Source: Chitinimonas viridis (GTDB lineage Bacteria > Pseudomonadota > Gammaproteobacteria > Burkholderiales > Chitinimonadaceae). From it: a stretch of 64,000 bases of DNA. The notes under the pieces were generated by a model. The model did no database searches and was not told the DNA's origin. It worked only from the letters and a program-made list of their open reading frames with translations. A program made the translations under genes and the position numbers. Below are positions 46,496 to 53,752 of the stretch, piece by piece (position 1 is the stretch's first letter; every line of letters begins with the position of its first letter). The stretch covers positions 313,680 to 377,679 of the forward strand of contig NZ_JAUFPU010000004.1 in the NCBI RefSeq assembly GCF_030409555.1, read 5' to 3'.

Positions 46496-46772
46496 GGCCG
46501 GCCTTTGAGTTGAATTCGCATGCTTTGCAGGGATGAATGGCTCTCTCCATAAGCATAATCTGAAAAAGTCGCATCCAGAAACATTACGATGCAGACAAAC
46601 GCCTGTCATGCGCTTGAATCGCTGAAAAACTGCAGTTCAAAGCGGGATCCAAGTGCCTTTTCAAAGAACAGCCATGCTTTCGCCTAGGACGTTACAGCGG
46701 TTGCAGTCGTGACGGTGGCACTGGGCGTACCAGTAGCCGAGACTCCGCACCACCTCTCCACTGGCCCACACC
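46496..46772. other. Divergent PilZ / serine hydrolase intergenic region
   Basis: These 277 bp hold the promoters of the minus-strand PilZ gene and the plus-strand hydrolase. No repeat, RNA gene or convincing promoter hexamers were identified. Confidence 0.4.
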
Positions 46773-47750
46773 ATGCTACTTGCACTGATCAGCCCCCTGG
46801 CGCTGGCTGCCCACCCGCTGCCACCCTATACCGCCGCACTGGCCCCCTTGCCAGACCGACCATTCCGCGGGGTGGCCCTGATCAGCCGGGCGGGCGCCAC
46901 CCTATGGCAATACCAGCAACTCGCCGCTGCAGATCTGCCGCCGCGCTTTGTCATCGGCTCGCTGACCAAGCAGATCACCGCAGCCATCGTCCTGCGAGAG
47001 GTGGATGCCGGCCGCGCCCAGCTGGATGCACCGGTAGGCAAGTACCTTCCGCAGCTCGACCCTGCCTGGCGTAGCCAAGTCACCTTGCGCCAGCTGCTTG
47101 ACCACACAGCGGGCCTGACGGGTGACGCTGGCCCACCCAGCACCCCGCCCGGCAGCCAGTTTGCCTATTCCAATCGAGGTTACGATCTGCTGGGCCAGGT
47201 AGCGGCCAGCAGCAGCGGGCAAAGCTATGCACAACTGGCCAAGGAAGTATTCCAGCTGTGCGGCATGCACAGCGCCGCCATGCAGGACCAGCAGCCCAGG
47301 CAGCCAGGCCTGCATGAACAAGAGGATGGTGCACTACTGCCAGGCAAGGGCGCGGTCGCCATCGCCTCCGGCGGCATCGTTGCCAGTGCCGATGACCTGG
47401 TACGGTGGCAAGCCTGCCTGCACGGGGGCAAGCTACTGTCGTCGGCCAGCTACCGCGCCATGGTCACCCCCAGTAGCGAGCGGCCACATCGCTGGGGCAC
47501 GCTGGCTTATGGCCTGGGTTTGCAGATCAGCCAGGCCGATGGCTTGCTCGAATACAGCCATAGCGGCTACACCACCGGCTATATCGCTACCCTCACCTAC
47601 TATCCGGCCAGCCAGACCAGCATGGTGGTATTGGAGAGCACCAGCTGGCGCAGCAGCGATATCGTCAGGGCCTTCGCCCCCCACGATAGCCTGAGGGCCC
47701 TGTTAAGACAGCACCTTCAGGCCCCATCGGCAATCAGCCAACCTGGCTAA
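46773..47750 (+). CDS. Serine beta-lactamase/penicillin-binding-protein-like hydrolase
   Basis: A 325-residue class C beta-lactamase-fold hydrolase. The catalytic motifs are complete: S-L-T-K (S-x-x-K), Y-S-N (Y-x-N) and H-S-G in place of K-T-G. The HSG variant is usual in esterase/peptidase members, so beta-lactam resistance should not be assumed. The short N-terminus (M-L-L-A-L-I-S-P-L-A-L-A-A) is signal-like but lacks basic residues, so the real start may lie a few codons upstream at a non-ATG codon. The 3' end overlaps the convergent aminotransferase gene by 17 bp. Confidence 0.85.
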   Translation: MLLALISPLALAAHPLPPYTAALAPLPDRPFRGVALISRAGATLWQYQQLAAADLPPRFVIGSLTKQITAAIVLREVDAGRAQLDAPVGKYLPQLDPAWRSQVTLRQLLDHTAGLTGDAGPPSTPPGSQFAYSNRGYDLLGQVAASSSGQSYAQLAKEVFQLCGMHSAAMQDQQPRQPGLHEQEDGALLPGKGAVAIASGGIVASADDLVRWQACLHGGKLLSSASYRAMVTPSSERPHRWGTLAYGLGLQISQADGLLEYSHSGYTTGYIATLTYYPASQTSMVVLESTSWRSSDIVRAFAPHDSLRALLRQHLQAPSAISQPG

Positions 47751-48909
47751 CCTGCGCAACCGCATCGGCCAGCTCATCGATGCGGCTCTCATCCAGGCCC
47801 GCCAGATTGATGCGGCCACCGGCCACCAGGTAGATGGCAAATTCATCGCGCAGCCGGGCGATCGCCGCGTCGCTTAGTGGCAACATGGAGAACATGCCCT
47901 TGTGCTGGCGCAGATAGTCTGCCGCCAGGCCGCGCTGCGCCAATGCCGTAGCCAGCTTGTCGCGGCTAGCCAGCATGCGCAGGCGCATGGCTTCGAGCTC
48001 GGCCTGCCAGTTGGCCCGCAAGTCATCAGACGCCATGATCATGGCCACGATCTCGGCACCATGGTCCGGCGGCATGGTGTAGCTGCGGCGCGCCAGTTCG
48101 AACAACTTGCCGCGCACCAGGGCCGGCTGCGCCGATTTCACCATGGCAGCGCCAGTACGCTCGCGATACAGGCCAAAATGCTTGGAGCACGAATACACCA
48201 GCAGCATTTCGGGACAGGCCGCAGCCAATACCCGCAAACCGGCGGCATCCTGTTCCAGCCCATCGCCAAAACCCTGATAGGCCATATCGACAAACGGCAG
48301 GAATCCCTGTGCCTGCGCCATGGTGGCAATCGCCTGCCAATCGGCCAGGGTCAGGTCCAGGCCACTGGGGTTGTGGCAGCAGCCATGCAGCAGCAGCACA
48401 TCATCCTGGCCCAAGCCCGCCACCGCCTCAAGAAAGGCCTCGCGCCGCAGGGTGCCTGTCGCCACGTCCAGATAGGGATAGCGCTCAACCGCCAGGCCGG
48501 CAGCCTGCATGATGGGGGCGTGGTTCACATAGCTCGGGTCGCTGATCCAGACCTTGGCATGACGCCGGCTGGCGGCAATCAGGTCTGCCACCAAGCGCAA
48601 GGCACCGCTGGCGCCAGGCGTCTGTATGGTCACCCAGGCGCTGGCGTCTGCCTCCTGCCCCAGCACCAGCTGCTCCACGCACCGGTTGAAGCGCAGATTG
48701 CCCGCCAGGCCGACATAGCTCTTGCTGGGCTGATGGGCCGCAAGCTGCTGCTCCGCCTCGCGCACCGCCGCCATCACCGGCGTATTGCCGGCGGCATCGC
48801 GATACACCCCCACGCCCAGATCCAGCTTGTGGGTGCGGCCATCTGCGCGGAAAGCCTCCGCTACCGACAATATCGAATCAACAGCCGCAGGGCTCAGATT
48901 CTGGAACAT
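47734..48909 (-). CDS. Aromatic/aspartate aminotransferase (class I)
   Basis: A 391-residue PLP enzyme of the AspC/TyrB subgroup that moves amino groups between aromatic amino acids or aspartate and 2-oxoglutarate. Signatures are L-D-L-G-V-G-V-Y-R-D near the start, the N-P-S-G-L-D-L-T loop, and the PLP Lys in Y-S-C-S-K-H-F-G-L-Y-R-E-R. The ATG at 48909 has a GGAG 6 nt upstream. Whether the main substrate is aromatic or aspartate cannot be told by eye. Confidence 0.92.
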   Translation of the reverse strand: MFQNLSPAAVDSILSVAEAFRADGRTHKLDLGVGVYRDAAGNTPVMAAVREAEQQLAAHQPSKSYVGLAGNLRFNRCVEQLVLGQEADASAWVTIQTPGASGALRLVADLIAASRRHAKVWISDPSYVNHAPIMQAAGLAVERYPYLDVATGTLRREAFLEAVAGLGQDDVLLLHGCCHNPSGLDLTLADWQAIATMAQAQGFLPFVDMAYQGFGDGLEQDAAGLRVLAAACPEMLLVYSCSKHFGLYRERTGAAMVKSAQPALVRGKLFELARRSYTMPPDHGAEIVAMIMASDDLRANWQAELEAMRLRMLASRDKLATALAQRGLAADYLRQHKGMFSMLPLSDAAIARLRDEFAIYLVAGGRINLAGLDESRIDELADAVAQVSQVG

Positions 48910-49012
48910 GGGTGACTCCAAGTAAAAATAGGTAAGAAACACGCAAGCGCGCCGCGAGCAAGCACCAGCACGTTGCACCTGCAGAGAGTATGAGCCAGCA
49001 GTTGCGCCAACC

Positions 49013-49948
49013 CTATCGGGACAAACGGTGAGTCAGCACCACGCCAGCCACGATCAAGCCCATGCCCAGCAGGGACGCCAGCGTGGGCACTTCGCCAAAC
49101 AAGGGCAGCGCCAGCACCGACGCGACTACCGGCGTCAACGCGCCCGCAGCGGCAGCCCGGCCAGCACCCAAGCGCGCAATGGCAAAGGCGTAGCAAAGCG
49201 TGGACAGCAAGCCCACACCCAAGCCCTGCACCGCAACGTGGAAACCCAGCGACGCCACCGGCAGGGCCAGCAGCCCGACGGGAGGATGCAGCAGCAGCCA
49301 GACGGCCAGCAAAGCCAGCGAGCCACAGGAGATAACGGCAGCGCCCTCCCAGGGGCTCAGGCCAGACTGCTTGAGCGACACCGTGAAGTTGGCCCACATC
49401 AGGCTACCCAGCAGGAACAAGCCATAGCCCTGCCAGATATCGCCACTGCCATGATTGAGCAAGAGCATCAGCACCACGCCAGCCGCGATCAAGCCCAGTG
49501 CCCGCAGCTTGACGCTGGCCCAGGCCTGGCCGTAAAGCAATACGGAGATGGCCGCCACGAAGAGCGGCAAGGTGCCCGGTATCAGGGTCGCCCCATCGCT
49601 GACCGGTGCGTGCCGCATACCCAGGCCGGCCACCAGAAAGTAAGGCAAGCCACTGCCCGCCAGTATGCCCAGCAGATGGCGCAGGGGCACGGCCGCAATA
49701 CGCCGCCACTGCCGCAGCAGCACAGGCAAAAACACCAGGCCCGCCGGGCCAAAACGCACCAGCGCCAGCTCGTCCGGCGCCAAGTTGGCACGCGCACCGG
49801 CACGTAGCGACAAGAAGAACCCCGCCCAGATCAATACCGTCACCACCAGCGCAGCCACCCCCAGCATCACGCCACGGCGCTGCGCATCAAGGGTGTCGAC
49901 CAGGCCACCGGCAGGCAGCGTCAGGCGGGCATCGACAGGGGTAGTCAT
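49013..49948 (-). CDS. EamA/DMT-family transporter
   Basis: A 311-residue membrane protein with about ten hydrophobic segments in two EamA repeats. Family features are an early W-A-G-F-F-L-S-L-R, the F-G-P-A-G-L-V-F segment and the late A-A-G-A-L-T-P-V-V-A-S-V-L-A-L. Such proteins export amino acids or metabolites. An Lrp-family regulator is divergently encoded 151 bp away, which favours an amino-acid exporter controlled by that regulator. The ATG follows a GGAG. Confidence 0.88.
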   Translation of the reverse strand: MTTPVDARLTLPAGGLVDTLDAQRRGVMLGVAALVVTVLIWAGFFLSLRAGARANLAPDELALVRFGPAGLVFLPVLLRQWRRIAAVPLRHLLGILAGSGLPYFLVAGLGMRHAPVSDGATLIPGTLPLFVAAISVLLYGQAWASVKLRALGLIAAGVVLMLLLNHGSGDIWQGYGLFLLGSLMWANFTVSLKQSGLSPWEGAAVISCGSLALLAVWLLLHPPVGLLALPVASLGFHVAVQGLGVGLLSTLCYAFAIARLGAGRAAAAGALTPVVASVLALPLFGEVPTLASLLGMGLIVAGVVLTHRLSR

Positions 49949-50034
49949 GGCAGAACTCCAGCGGGGCGGGGAATGCGCAAATTATCCGCCGCAAGCCAGG
50001 GTGTTTATGGGCATAGTTCGCATGGCAGCTCACC

Positions 50035-50049
50035 GATATTGGCAATATC
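50035..50049. promoter_or_regulatory. Palindrome, candidate Lrp-family operator
   Basis: GATATT-GGC-AATATC is a perfect 6-bp inverted repeat with a 3-bp centre in the exporter/lrp divergent gap, 50 bp before the lrp ATG. Its size and AT-rich arms fit the short palindromes bound by Lrp/AsnC proteins. Confidence 0.45.
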
Positions 50050-50099
50050 CACCAATCAACCCCACAATATGAGTGGAAACCACCAAGACTACTCAGACC

Positions 50100-50561
50100 A
50101 TGGATCGCATAGATAGGCAGATGCTGCAGTTGTTGCAACAGGAAGGCCGGCTCAGCACGGTAGAACTGGCAGAGCGCGTCGCCCTCTCGCCCTCGCCTTG
50201 CGCACGCCGGCTCAAGCGGCTGGAAGACAGCGGCATCATTAGCAGCTACCGCGCCGTACTCAACCGCAAGCTACTGCAGCTGGCCACCACGGTATTCGTC
50301 AACGTACGGCTGATGCACCACCGCGAGGATGCCGTCAGGCTGTTTGAAGAAGCCGTCACCACCATGGACGAGGTGATCGCCTGCCACGTGGTGTCGGGCG
50401 CTTTCGATTACTTGCTGGAAGTTGTGGTGCGCGATCTGCCCGATTACGAAAAACTGGTGCGCAAGCTGCAGGCACTCAGCATGGTGCAGGACATCACCAG
50501 CAACTTCGCCATACGCACCGTCAAGAGCGGCACGCCGCTACCCCTGCCTGGGCAGCTTTAA
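50100..50561 (+). CDS. Lrp/AsnC family transcriptional regulator
   Basis: A 153-residue regulator: an AsnC-type helix-turn-helix (D-R-I-D-R-Q-M-L-Q-L-L; S-T-V-E-L-A-E-R-V-A-L-S-P-S-P-C-A-R-R-L-K) and a RAM effector domain (A-C-H-V-V-S-G-A-F-D-Y-L-L-E-V-V-V). A GTG nine codons upstream (50073) is an alternative start. It probably controls the divergent EamA exporter in response to an amino acid. Confidence 0.92.
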   Translation: MDRIDRQMLQLLQQEGRLSTVELAERVALSPSPCARRLKRLEDSGIISSYRAVLNRKLLQLATTVFVNVRLMHHREDAVRLFEEAVTTMDEVIACHVVSGAFDYLLEVVVRDLPDYEKLVRKLQALSMVQDITSNFAIRTVKSGTPLPLPGQL

Positions 50562-50636
50562 GTTCTGGTACGCTTAGCGGGGTGGCACAGTGACATTACG
50601 TGGATATGGTGCAGATTCCGCTTGAACTGATCACGC

Positions 50637-50756
50637 GTGCTTGCCGCACAGTTTGCGCCGGAGATTTTTCATGCGCAGGTTGCTGATCGGGTGAGCAATG
50701 ATGGATCATTGGCAGCCTATTCTACCGATGCCAATGGCAACCTAGATGGCATCTAA
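50637..50756 (+). pseudogene. Possible 3' remnant of a lost gene
   Basis: The 39-codon frame is blocked upstream by TGA at 50628 and has no ribosome-binding site. It reads like protein (balanced composition, a final Asn/Asp/Gly-rich turn region N-G-N-L-D-G-I) and ends exactly at the attC-like box. No family is recognised. It may be chance. Confidence 0.3.
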
Positions 50757-50777
50757 CACTCACGTCAGACGTTAGGC
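50751..50777. repeat. Integron attC-like junction (possible)
   Basis: The boxes ATCTAAC (R-Y-Y-Y-AAC type) and GTTAGGC (GTT-R-R-R-Y type) are those that bound integron attC sites, and the inner CTAAC/GTTAG pair is inverted. The whole is only 27 bp, far shorter than a normal 57-141 bp attC, so it would be a collapsed or hybrid site. The next gene starts 6 bp after GTTAGGC, as cassette genes do. No integrase is in the window. Confidence 0.35.
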
Positions 50778-50782
50778 ACTTC

Positions 50783-51235
50783 ATGCTCAGCGATGCAAAA
50801 GCACTCCACGCAGACCTTGTTGCTCCCTTACTCGGGTCTCCGGTGGGCGCATCCGAGGAAGACGTTGGCGCGCTAGAAAGCCGCATTGGCCTCAAACTTC
50901 CAGACACCTATCGTCAATACCTTGTTTGGATGGGCCGTGACGTCAATGGAATATTCCGTGGCTCGAACTGGTTTATCTCAGATATTGAGTCAAACCGAGA
51001 AGTGCTCAAGGACTTGCTGGAAGAAATTGGCTCCCAGTACGAACTCGCGCCGTCGCATCTAGTCTTCTTCACGCATCAGGGGTACATGGCAGCGTGGTTC
51101 GATGCCAGCGGCAACGAGGTAGATCCGAAATGTTGGTTCATCCACGACGGGATGCAAGAGCCTGGTATGTCAGGCAACTTCACTGAAGTTCTGCTTGCTG
51201 ATTTAAAGGGGTTGGCATCATGCCTTCCGCGGTAG
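50783..51235 (+). CDS. SMI1/KNR4 family protein (immunity-type)
   Basis: A 150-residue SMI1/KNR4 (SUKH-type) protein: it has the early acidic helix with L-E-S-R-I-G-L-K-L-P-D-T-Y-R-Q-Y-L, then N-G-I-F-R-G-S-N-W and the late F-F-T-H-Q-G-Y-M-A-A-W-F-D. In bacteria the family includes immunity proteins to polymorphic toxins, and it is also common among integron cassettes. No toxin gene lies next to it, so it would be an orphan immunity gene. The composition is less GC-rich than that of the core genes around it. Confidence 0.8.
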   Translation: MLSDAKALHADLVAPLLGSPVGASEEDVGALESRIGLKLPDTYRQYLVWMGRDVNGIFRGSNWFISDIESNREVLKDLLEEIGSQYELAPSHLVFFTHQGYMAAWFDASGNEVDPKCWFIHDGMQEPGMSGNFTEVLLADLKGLASCLPR

Positions 51236-51241
51236 GAGTTC

Positions 51242-51486
51242 TCTAGACACCGCTCCTCGGCCGAAGGCTTGGGGCTGTCGTGGTACTTTGCCCAGACCTA
51301 TGCGTCGTGGCAGCGCGACACGAATGAAAACATGAATGGGCTGATTGGGGAATTTTTCCCGACGGTGACGAACTTCGGCGAAATTTTGGATGATGAGATT
51401 GCCTGGGTGTGAGAACTGATAAACTGCCACCCACGCAAGTGCCTAAATTGGAAAGCGCCACGAGAGACCATGGCGATAACCCGCTG
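51242..51486 (+). pseudogene. IS30-family transposase remnant (C-terminal end)
   Basis: The frame reads Y-F-A-Q-T-Y-A-S-W-Q-R, then D-T-N-E-N-M-N-G-L-I-G-E-F-F-P, then an in-frame TGA at 51411-51413, then N-C-H-P-R-K-C-L-N-W-K-A-P-R-E-T. This is the C-terminal D-D-E catalytic end of IS30-type transposases (N-E-N-x-N-G-L; R-P-R-K-x-L). The catalytic Asp regions upstream are missing and the reading frame is interrupted, so it is dead. The TTTGAAACCGCC sequence at about 51520-51531 may be the old right inverted repeat. Confidence 0.8.
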
Positions 51487-51565
51487 AGCTTATTAACCAC
51501 TTGACAGTCGCATTGGCACTTTGAAACCGCCAACACTTAATGTGAAATTAGCCCTAAAATTATTA

Positions 51566-53005
51566 TCAAGAATCCGCAGCCCCGTCGACGATCAAACTAA
51601 GATAACGCAGCATGCGTTTAGCATCATCCTTGGCCTCTTCCGATGCCCTAGCTCCAAGCCTAAATCCATCTCTTATCGAACTATTATAATGATCTTCATT
51701 TTCTTTATGGGCCGTACCGATTTTAGCAATACTGTTTGCCACTTCGACATAGCGCAAAAAAATTTGATCAAACCTCATAGTCTGGCCTTGAACATCAAAC
51801 CTTGGATATCGATGAATACTCAATCCATTAAAAACACCCGAAAATCTCTCCCCAAGATCAATTTTTCTTGACGCCGTTACTGCCGCCTCTTTATTTCTCT
51901 GCCAATAGCAAAGCAAGACGAACAAAGGAAACGCATGAAACTTCTCACTCCCTTGTAAAATCAAAAACAACTTCCGGCAAATACTCTCCAGATCACGAGG
52001 GGTCAAATCATACAAACTTGATATTTCGCCCAACATTTCAGACAACTCGCCAATCATATCCCCTTTGTGCGCCAGGCAAATCAACACCTTATCGAGCAGC
52101 GCTTTGTTTTGCTCAAATATACCCCGCACGAATTCTTGATTCGACGTTACCGGAAGCTGATACTCCAGTGAAAAAAATCTATTTAAATACTCCCTCCCAT
52201 CAAAGCTACTTCCATAGACCGCTCTTGCAGAGTGTGATAACGCATCAAGATTCGTGCCAAAAACGAAAAACACCCCCTTAACAGCAAAGGTATGTTTTAC
52301 ATGCTCCAGCAACTCAATTGCGTAAATTGGCCTGCACCGATCCAACTCATCTATAACTATATATAGCGGCAATCCAAAATCTGAATCATTGCATCTTATA
52401 CGCTCAACTATTTTCTCTAATGCTTTTTTAGTTTCGCGAATTGAGTTTTTTACTGATATATACTCAGCCTCCTGTACCTCAACATAGCTCTTCTCAGAGA
52501 GAATCAATTCTTCCGAGGCTTTCTCGAACCCACCTTTAAATCCCTCAATAACTTCACTACCACCTGGCACACATGCCTTCAACAAGGAATTTGCCACACC
52601 CCCAACAATATATTTTGAGTAATGAAAGAACATATCCCTAATTGCCACCTTAGTTTCTTCAATCAACTCTTTATCGACCACACTCATTTTCGACAGCTGC
52701 TCGACAAGTTCAAAGCAAAATGCCGCAATAGGATTTCCCGCAAAATCAGTCTCCCACGCATCAAAAGTTATCACTGGGTGCGACTTCCTTAGGTGGACTA
52801 CCAAACCAGCTAAGAAGAAACTCTTACCTTTCCCCCAAGGAGCGTTTACCGCAATTGTTTGCGTCACATCAAGCGCTGCTCGCGTCCCCTCTTCTGCCTC
52901 AAGAGCATTGTCAACTAAAGTTTTCCACTGCCTCGACAACTCAAGTCCAAATTTCTTTACACCGTAATGGTCACCGATCCAGCTCTCTACGCCCAACTCC
53001 GTCAT
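51566..53005 (-). CDS. KAP-family P-loop NTPase
   Basis: A 479-residue P-loop protein of the KAP (Kidins220/PifA) family. Walker A is A-P-W-G-K-G-K-S (residues 55-62), followed by F-D-A-W-E-T-D, and Walker B is Y-I-V-I-D-E-L-D-R-C-R-P (215-226), all hallmarks. The transmembrane insert common in this family is not obvious. PifA of plasmid F blocks phage T7, and KAP genes often sit in mobile or defence regions. The gene is much more AT-rich than its surroundings and lies between two IS remnants, so it was acquired. The ATG at 53005 has AAAGG upstream; a TTG at 53023 is possible. Confidence 0.85.
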   Translation of the reverse strand: MTELGVESWIGDHYGVKKFGLELSRQWKTLVDNALEAEEGTRAALDVTQTIAVNAPWGKGKSFFLAGLVVHLRKSHPVITFDAWETDFAGNPIAAFCFELVEQLSKMSVVDKELIEETKVAIRDMFFHYSKYIVGGVANSLLKACVPGGSEVIEGFKGGFEKASEELILSEKSYVEVQEAEYISVKNSIRETKKALEKIVERIRCNDSDFGLPLYIVIDELDRCRPIYAIELLEHVKHTFAVKGVFFVFGTNLDALSHSARAVYGSSFDGREYLNRFFSLEYQLPVTSNQEFVRGIFEQNKALLDKVLICLAHKGDMIGELSEMLGEISSLYDLTPRDLESICRKLFLILQGSEKFHAFPLFVLLCYWQRNKEAAVTASRKIDLGERFSGVFNGLSIHRYPRFDVQGQTMRFDQIFLRYVEVANSIAKIGTAHKENEDHYNSSIRDGFRLGARASEEAKDDAKRMLRYLSLIVDGAADS

Positions 53006-53092
53006 TGTCGTGCCTTTGCTCAATTGATTGAGCTATCACCATAGGCGACGTTAGAGAGCTCCGGGAAGAAATCATCAATTAATGACAACAAT

Positions 53093-53404
53093 TTGCAAGC
53101 CTTCACCGGAGAACAGATCATCGGGTTTCTGCGCGAGGCGGAAGCCGGTGTACAGGTTAAGGAATTGTGTCGGCTGCATGGCTTCTCCGAAGCTAGCTTT
53201 TATCTGTTTCGCAGCAAGTTCGGCGGGATGAACGTGTCCGACGCCAAGCGGCTCAAAGAGCTCGAAGCCGAGAATGTCCGCCTCGAACGCATGCTGGCCA
53301 ACTCAATGCTTGGGAACGAGGTCATCAAGGAAGCGCTGAAAAAAAGTGGTGCCCGCACCAAGCTGGTGTGGTTCCTAGCTGGGCGTGGGCTGAGCGAACG
53401 CTAG
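53093..53404 (+). pseudogene. IS3-family transposase OrfA
   Basis: The product has the OrfA helix-turn-helix: F-T-G-E-Q-I-I-G-F-L-R-E-A-E-A-G, then G-F-S-E-A-S-F-Y and a leucine-zipper region (L-K-E-L-E-A-E-N-V-R-L-E-R). No ATG is available; the frame is open from about 53045 and TTG 53093 is the best start. It ends in L-S-E-R-TAG, and that stop is in frame with OrfB, so an earlier indel has joined the two frames. Confidence 0.8.
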
Positions 53405-53407
53405 GCG

Positions 53408-53640
53408 TTGCGGGTCGTTCGGATGAGCGTGAGTGCCTTCCGCTATCGTGCCAGGCCCGACTGCAATATCTCGTTGCGCGAACGGATCGTCGAGCTAGCT
53501 GAGCGCCATCGGCGCTACGGTTCCGGCATGATATACCTGAAAATCCGGCAAGCGGGATGGGCCGTGAACCATAAGCGTGTAGAGCAGCTTTACCGCCAAG
53601 CCGGTCTTCAGGTCAGACGGCGAAAGCGCAAGAAGGTACA
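53408..53640 (+). pseudogene. IS3-family transposase OrfB, N-terminal fragment
   Basis: Homology to the start of OrfB is clear: A-L-R-V-V-R-M-S-V-S-A-F-R-Y, then L-R-E-R-I-V-E-L-A-E-R-H-R-R-Y-G-S-G-M-I-Y-L, shown in parts, and V-N-H-K-R-V-E-Q-L-Y-R. The D-D-E integrase core is missing. The frame continues open far beyond 53640 only because it runs antisense through the next gene. Confidence 0.8.
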
Positions 53641-53666
53641 AGCACAGGCAACACACCCAAAAGTAA

Positions 53667-53694
53667 AAACCCCTCTCCATCTAGAGAGGGGTTT
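53667..53694 (-). terminator. Terminator of the secreted-protein gene at 53753
   Basis: A 10-bp stem AAACCCCTCT/AGAGGGGTTT (53667-53676 with 53685-53694). Read on the minus strand it is followed by T's (TTTTTAC), so it ends transcription from 54925. It lies 59 bp after that gene. Confidence 0.85.
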
Positions 53695-53752
53695 CCATCG
53701 CCCCTACCTTGAAGCAGGCAAGGCGCAAACCAGCATCACCGCAGCGGCGGTT

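Larger units (their letters stand above)
50562..50782. other. Start of accessory island: gene tail and attC-like junction
   Basis: The first part is unremarkable. From 50637 to 50756 a frame of 39 codons (opening V-L-A-A-Q-F-A-P-E-I-F-H and closing S-T-D-A-N-G-N-L-D-G-I before TAA) looks like the tail of a lost gene. At 50751-50777 an ATCTAAC and a GTTAGGC box face each other across a short spacer. Confidence 0.45.
53093..53640 (+). mobile_element. IS3-family insertion sequence remnant
   Basis: OrfA is nearly complete (53093-53404) and the first ~75 codons of OrfB follow (to about 53640), where homology stops abruptly at R-R-R-K-R-K-K-V, before the catalytic core. The element has lost its 3' half and its right end. 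The terminator at 53667 belongs to the next gene. No target duplication could be recognised. Confidence 0.85.
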
